DNA from: an uncultured Treponema sp.
GTDB lineage: Bacteria > Spirochaetota > Spirochaetia > Treponematales > Treponemataceae
DNA: 7,599 nt
Direction of reading: 5' to 3'
Assembly (NCBI GenBank): GCA_937885235.1
Contig: CAKZZK010000263.1
Coordinates: 1 to 7,599 of the forward strand
Below the pieces are notes generated by a model that saw only the letters and a list, made by a program, of their open reading frames with translations, did not search any database and was not told the DNA's origin. A program made the translations under genes and the position numbers. Below, one piece after another: positions 5,337 through 7,599 of this stretch. Each line of letters opens with the position of its first letter. The first letter of the stretch is position 1.

Positions 5337-6248
5337 ATGGATGTACATATCATCGAAATGCCACTGGATTTTGGCGGGCGCCGCCACGGCTCAGACATGG
5401 GGCCGTCAGCTATCCGGCTTGCGGGTATTACCGATAAAATAGAAAGCCTCGGCCACAGCGTTATCACCGACAGGGCAAGGCGGGAAATTGAAGCACAGGA
5501 ATATGCCGATGTGGGAAGCAATCCCAAGGCAAAGTATCTGGAACCGATTGTTGCAGCCTGTACCTCGCTTGCCGCTGATGTGGAAACGGCTGCCGTGAAG
5601 GGCGAGTTCCCCCTTATCCTTGGCGGAGACCATTCCATCGTGCTTGGTACCCTTGCGGGACTGCATGCTGCCTACAGCCCGAAAAAGCTCCGGCTTGGCG
5701 TGCTCTACGTAGACGCACACGGAGACTTCAACACGGCGGATTCAAGCCCCACGGGAAACATACACGGAGAATGCCTTGCGGCAAGTGCCGGTTACGGACT
5801 GCCGGAACTGGTAAACCTCTATAGTGAAGGTCCAAAGCTTGACCCGCGGAACATCTGCTACGTGGGCATCCGCGACCTTGATGCCGGTGAAAAAAAGCTC
5901 ATGAAGGAGGCAGGTGTCACCGTATTCACGGTGAGCGATATAGACAGGCAAGGTTTTCCCGATGTCGTTAAAAAAGTGAAGCTGTTTTTTAAGACAAAGT
6001 GCGATGTCGTGCACATCAGTTTTGATATGGACGCCTTTGACCCCTCAATCGCCCCCGGAACAGGCGTTCCTGTGCCCGGCGGCCTTAGCTACCGGGAGGG
6101 ACTTCTGCTCATGGAAGAGATGGCAGGCTTGGGCATGGTGCGTTCTATGGAGATTGTGGAAGTGAACCCCATCCTCGACGTGCGGAACGAAACTGCCCGC
6201 ATGGCGGTAAGCCTCGCCGCACGGCTTCTGGGGGAAAAGCTATTCTGA
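5337..6248 (+). CDS. rocF: Arginase-type ureohydrolase
   Basis: A 303-residue binuclear-manganese ureohydrolase, normal in length for arginase, which splits arginine to ornithine and urea. The metal ligands are in their usual order: GGDHS with H99, DAHGDFN with D126, H128 and D130, and SFDMDAFDP with D230 and D232. Arginase rather than agmatinase is favoured by SSPTGNIHGE (136-145, with H143), which matches the SPSGNIHG loop of arginases, and by the PVPGGLSYREG and EIVEVNP (E275) blocks. The N-terminus, starting MDVHIIEMPLDFG and continuing to MGPSAIR, aligns with family starts, and no start codon lies in frame just upstream. It is divergent from the aldehyde dehydrogenase and overlaps the convergent MocR-like gene by nine bases. 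Related enzymes (formiminoglutamase, guanidinobutyrase and others) share the metal motifs, so the substrate is probable rather than proven. Confidence 0.85.
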   Translation: MDVHIIEMPLDFGGRRHGSDMGPSAIRLAGITDKIESLGHSVITDRARREIEAQEYADVGSNPKAKYLEPIVAACTSLAADVETAAVKGEFPLILGGDHSIVLGTLAGLHAAYSPKKLRLGVLYVDAHGDFNTADSSPTGNIHGECLAASAGYGLPELVNLYSEGPKLDPRNICYVGIRDLDAGEKKLMKEAGVTVFTVSDIDRQGFPDVVKKVKLFFKTKCDVVHISFDMDAFDPSIAPGTGVPVPGGLSYREGLLLMEEMAGLGMVRSMEIVEVNPILDVRNETARMAVSLAARLLGEKLF

Positions 6249-7163
6249 AGGCTGTATGCTTTCCAGATAGGTGTCGAGATACCCCTTTTCTATAAAGAGC
6301 GTGAGCGCAAGCTGCTCCAGATGTGAAAGCTGGCAGGGGAACTTTTCAAAGTGAGCTTTGTACTGGGCAAGCACACGCTCCGGCAGAACCATCCAGGAGG
6401 CGGAAACGCCGTTACACAGGAGGCTTGAGAAAGAGCTGATATAGATAACCGTGTCATGTCTGTCAAGGCTCTTGAACAGCGGTTCCAGCTTCTTGCAGGA
6501 ATTGTTGTCGTATTCGATGATATAGCGGTAAGCCGCCTCGTTAGCCCAGTTCAGAATGTTTTCGCGCCGCTCCGCCGGATCTTCAAGCAGGAATTCGGGA
6601 AGCACCTGAGGCGTGGTGTAAAGCAAGGTAGCGCCGGAGGTAAGCAGCGAGTTGTAGCTTACCCCTTGGTCATCAAGCGCAATTTCCTTTACCTGCATAT
6701 TTGCATCGGTAAAAAGCTTGCGTGTGGCAGGACTTGCGTCCTCTCCCACGGCTGCTATAGGCGTCACCACATCCTGCAGGTGCTCCGCGCGGGAAAGCAG
6801 TCCTCCTTTGCGCAGGGTGCTTGCGGGGTCAATGACGGCGGGCAGGTGGAGCATATTGAATATCAAGCTCTCTATGCCTGAACCGACGACAATGTTTTTT
6901 GGATCCACTGAAACCTTGTGGAAGCGTGCCATAAAGGAGGCGATCGCCTTGCGGAAATTTTCATTGCCGAGCGGGTTGCTACGTTGATTTAAGTCTATTT
7001 TATCAGATGTAAGCACCGCGTTATAACACCGCGCCAGATATTTCTTGAAGTACTCGGCATTCGGCACCGTTTCTGAAATAGAAGCCTGTTCTTCATCATC
7101 AGCAAGTACCGCCGGTTTTGTCAAATCACCATTGAGCCTGAAAAAATTATCAAAATCATTCAA
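6240..7163 (-). CDS. MocR-like aminotransferase-fold protein, probably without PLP
   Basis: A 307-residue protein that follows the aminotransferase half of MocR/GabR-type regulators. NPLGNENFRKAIASFMARF (63-81) corresponds to the substrate-loop and helix region, IVVGSGIESL (91-100) to the VTSG turn, YTTPQVLPE (182-190) to the V-T-P-x-x-x-P segment, and YIIEYDNNS (214-222) to the PLP-pyridine aspartate (D219). VIYISSFSSLLCNG (239-252) aligns with VIYxGTFSKTLxPG, where Lys carries PLP; here it is Ser247. The ring-stacking aromatic of the ExPxYP segment is also replaced (EDASPATR, 141-148), and about 24 extra residues lie at 110-133. There is no N-terminal winged helix, and the chain ends some 70-90 residues before the usual C-terminus. 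The start is TTG 7163, about nine bases after GGGAGA; an in-frame TAG upstream limits extension. It could be a repurposed ligand-binding protein or a decayed gene. Confidence 0.7.
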   Translation of the reverse strand: MNDFDNFFRLNGDLTKPAVLADDEEQASISETVPNAEYFKKYLARCYNAVLTSDKIDLNQRSNPLGNENFRKAIASFMARFHKVSVDPKNIVVGSGIESLIFNMLHLPAVIDPASTLRKGGLLSRAEHLQDVVTPIAAVGEDASPATRKLFTDANMQVKEIALDDQGVSYNSLLTSGATLLYTTPQVLPEFLLEDPAERRENILNWANEAAYRYIIEYDNNSCKKLEPLFKSLDRHDTVIYISSFSSLLCNGVSASWMVLPERVLAQYKAHFEKFPCQLSHLEQLALTLFIEKGYLDTYLESIQPSE

Positions 7164-7205
7164 AATCCTGTATCTCCCAAAAACTTTCTATATTATATAC
7201 CGTTT

Positions 7206-7234
7206 ATTATAGAATATATGTGAGCAAAAAGCAA
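7206..7234 (-). promoter_or_regulatory. Promoter of the MocR-like gene
   Basis: On the minus strand TTGCTT (7234-7229) and a perfect TATAAT (7211-7206) are 17 bases apart. A start near 7199 gives a leader of about 36 bases containing the GGGAGA site at 7178-7173. A second TATAAT occurs at 7197-7192 without an obvious -35. The -35 box lies just 23 bases beyond the last recognisable codon of the IS66 remnant. Confidence 0.6.
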
Positions 7235-7256
7235 ACGTTTTTGTAACTATTCCACA

Positions 7257-7597
7257 CCTAAAATCCAAAGCAGCATTATTCGTAAACGGAACTGCAAAAT
7301 TCCTTTTTCTTTGGCACTGAAAGATTCGAGAACCTGTGGCCTTTTTACCCGCCCGCCTTCTTGTCCGATTTTTGCCTGAGGCTTTTTGGGTTTCGGTTTG
7401 CCGTTAGCCGTCGCTTGAAGGCGGCCTAGATGAATTGTGGGAGTCTTTGTGCAGTTTTTCTTCAAGCTCGGCTATTTTTCTGTGAGTTTTTCACTTGTTT
7501 CTGTTTGAGTCTGGATGTTCTCGTTCAGACTTTTAACTGTTCTTTGAAGAAAGTCATTCTGCTGTTCCAGCATCTCTATGATTTCTGAATCTGTCAT
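7257..7597 (-). pseudogene. tnpC: Decayed IS66-family transposase (TnpC) with internal deletion
   Basis: The minus strand can be read as an IS66 transposase only by changing frame. Frame 1 (7597-7472) opens with ATG and encodes a 41-residue coiled-coil-like start (MTDSEIIEMLEQQN...), ending at TAG. Frame 2 (7475-7404) continues with IAELEEKLHKDSHNSSRPP and SSDG, the family's N-terminal hallmark, and ends at TAA. Frame 3 (7407-7345) gives NPKSLRQKSDKKAGG, then TAA where Gln is expected, then KGHR (7344-7333), the GGQKGH motif. Shortly afterwards another frame reads VPFTNNAA (7292-7275) and DFR, which matches the VPFTNNxAERD block near the C-terminus of IS66 transposases. The zinc-finger and most of the DDE domain are therefore missing. 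There are at least three frame changes and one nonsense codon. The gene is dead. No terminal inverted repeat was identified, and the window ends two bases beyond the ATG. Confidence 0.82.
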
Positions 7598-7599
7598 CT

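Noticed and set aside
5337..6248. Agmatinase (speB) as the identity of the ureohydrolase
   Set aside because: The SSPTGNIHG loop and GGLSYREG block fit arginase better; agmatinase is still possible without an assay.
7247..7465. A 72-codon minus-strand frame starting with TTG
   Set aside because: It lies inside the IS66 relic and is mostly in a different frame from the recognisable transposase pieces; it has no ribosome site and is best read as debris.
7404..7475. Programmed ribosomal frameshifting in the transposase at the A5 run near 7475
   Set aside because: A further frame change, an in-frame TAA in place of Gln and a large internal deletion follow, so decay explains it better than programmed recoding.
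1..7599. CRISPR array, tRNA genes, riboswitch, toxin-antitoxin pair or phage genes
   Set aside because: No regularly spaced repeats, tRNA cloverleaf, known aptamer core or related protein was seen on either strand.

Overview
The window reads as a piece of bacterial chromosome with moderate GC content and dense housekeeping genes. The lineage cannot be settled without a database search. My best guess from the flavour of the MiaA, RlmI-like and small-protein sequences is a host-associated spirochaete (Treponema-like); this is an impression from memory, not an alignment.

Layout: (1) Bases 1-41 are the 3' end of a 5S rRNA gene, so the window begins at the tail of an rRNA operon. (2) A consensus-like promoter at 64-92 then drives a two-gene plus-strand unit. 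It contains an RlmI-type PUA/SAM rRNA methyltransferase (99-1355) and miaA (1328-2278), whose reading frames overlap. (3) A 73-residue unknown protein (2268-2489, minus) converges on miaA. (4) A TatD-family metal-dependent hydrolase (2597-3361, plus) converges on a minus-strand pair made of a class-3-type aldehyde dehydrogenase with an odd basic N-terminal tail (3683-5233) and a stand-alone Hpt phosphotransfer protein (3337-3678). (5) Divergent from the dehydrogenase is an arginase-type ureohydrolase (5337-6248, plus). (6) It converges on a minus-strand MocR-like aminotransferase-fold protein (6240-7163) that has no DNA-binding domain, no PLP lysine and no C-terminal end. (7) The right edge (7257-7597) is the wreck of an IS66-family transposase gene, with frameshifts, stops and a large internal deletion.

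How the genes relate: the left half concerns RNA maturation (rRNA methylation beside an rRNA operon, tRNA A37 prenylation). The right half places an arginine-hydrolysing enzyme back to back with an aldehyde dehydrogenase. This could be a small nitrogen or aldehyde metabolism locus, but that link rests on gene order alone.

The most notable points are four. The two plus-strand genes with the best promoter signals (99 and 5337) have an extended -10 box exactly six bases before the ATG and no usable Shine-Dalgarno, so both look leaderless, and each has an inverted repeat overlapping its -10. The MocR-like protein has lost the residues that hold PLP. All three convergent gene pairs overlap tail to tail. 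The IS66 remnant can be read piece by piece across several frames. I do not see a CRISPR array, a defence system, a phage or an obviously new multi-gene system.
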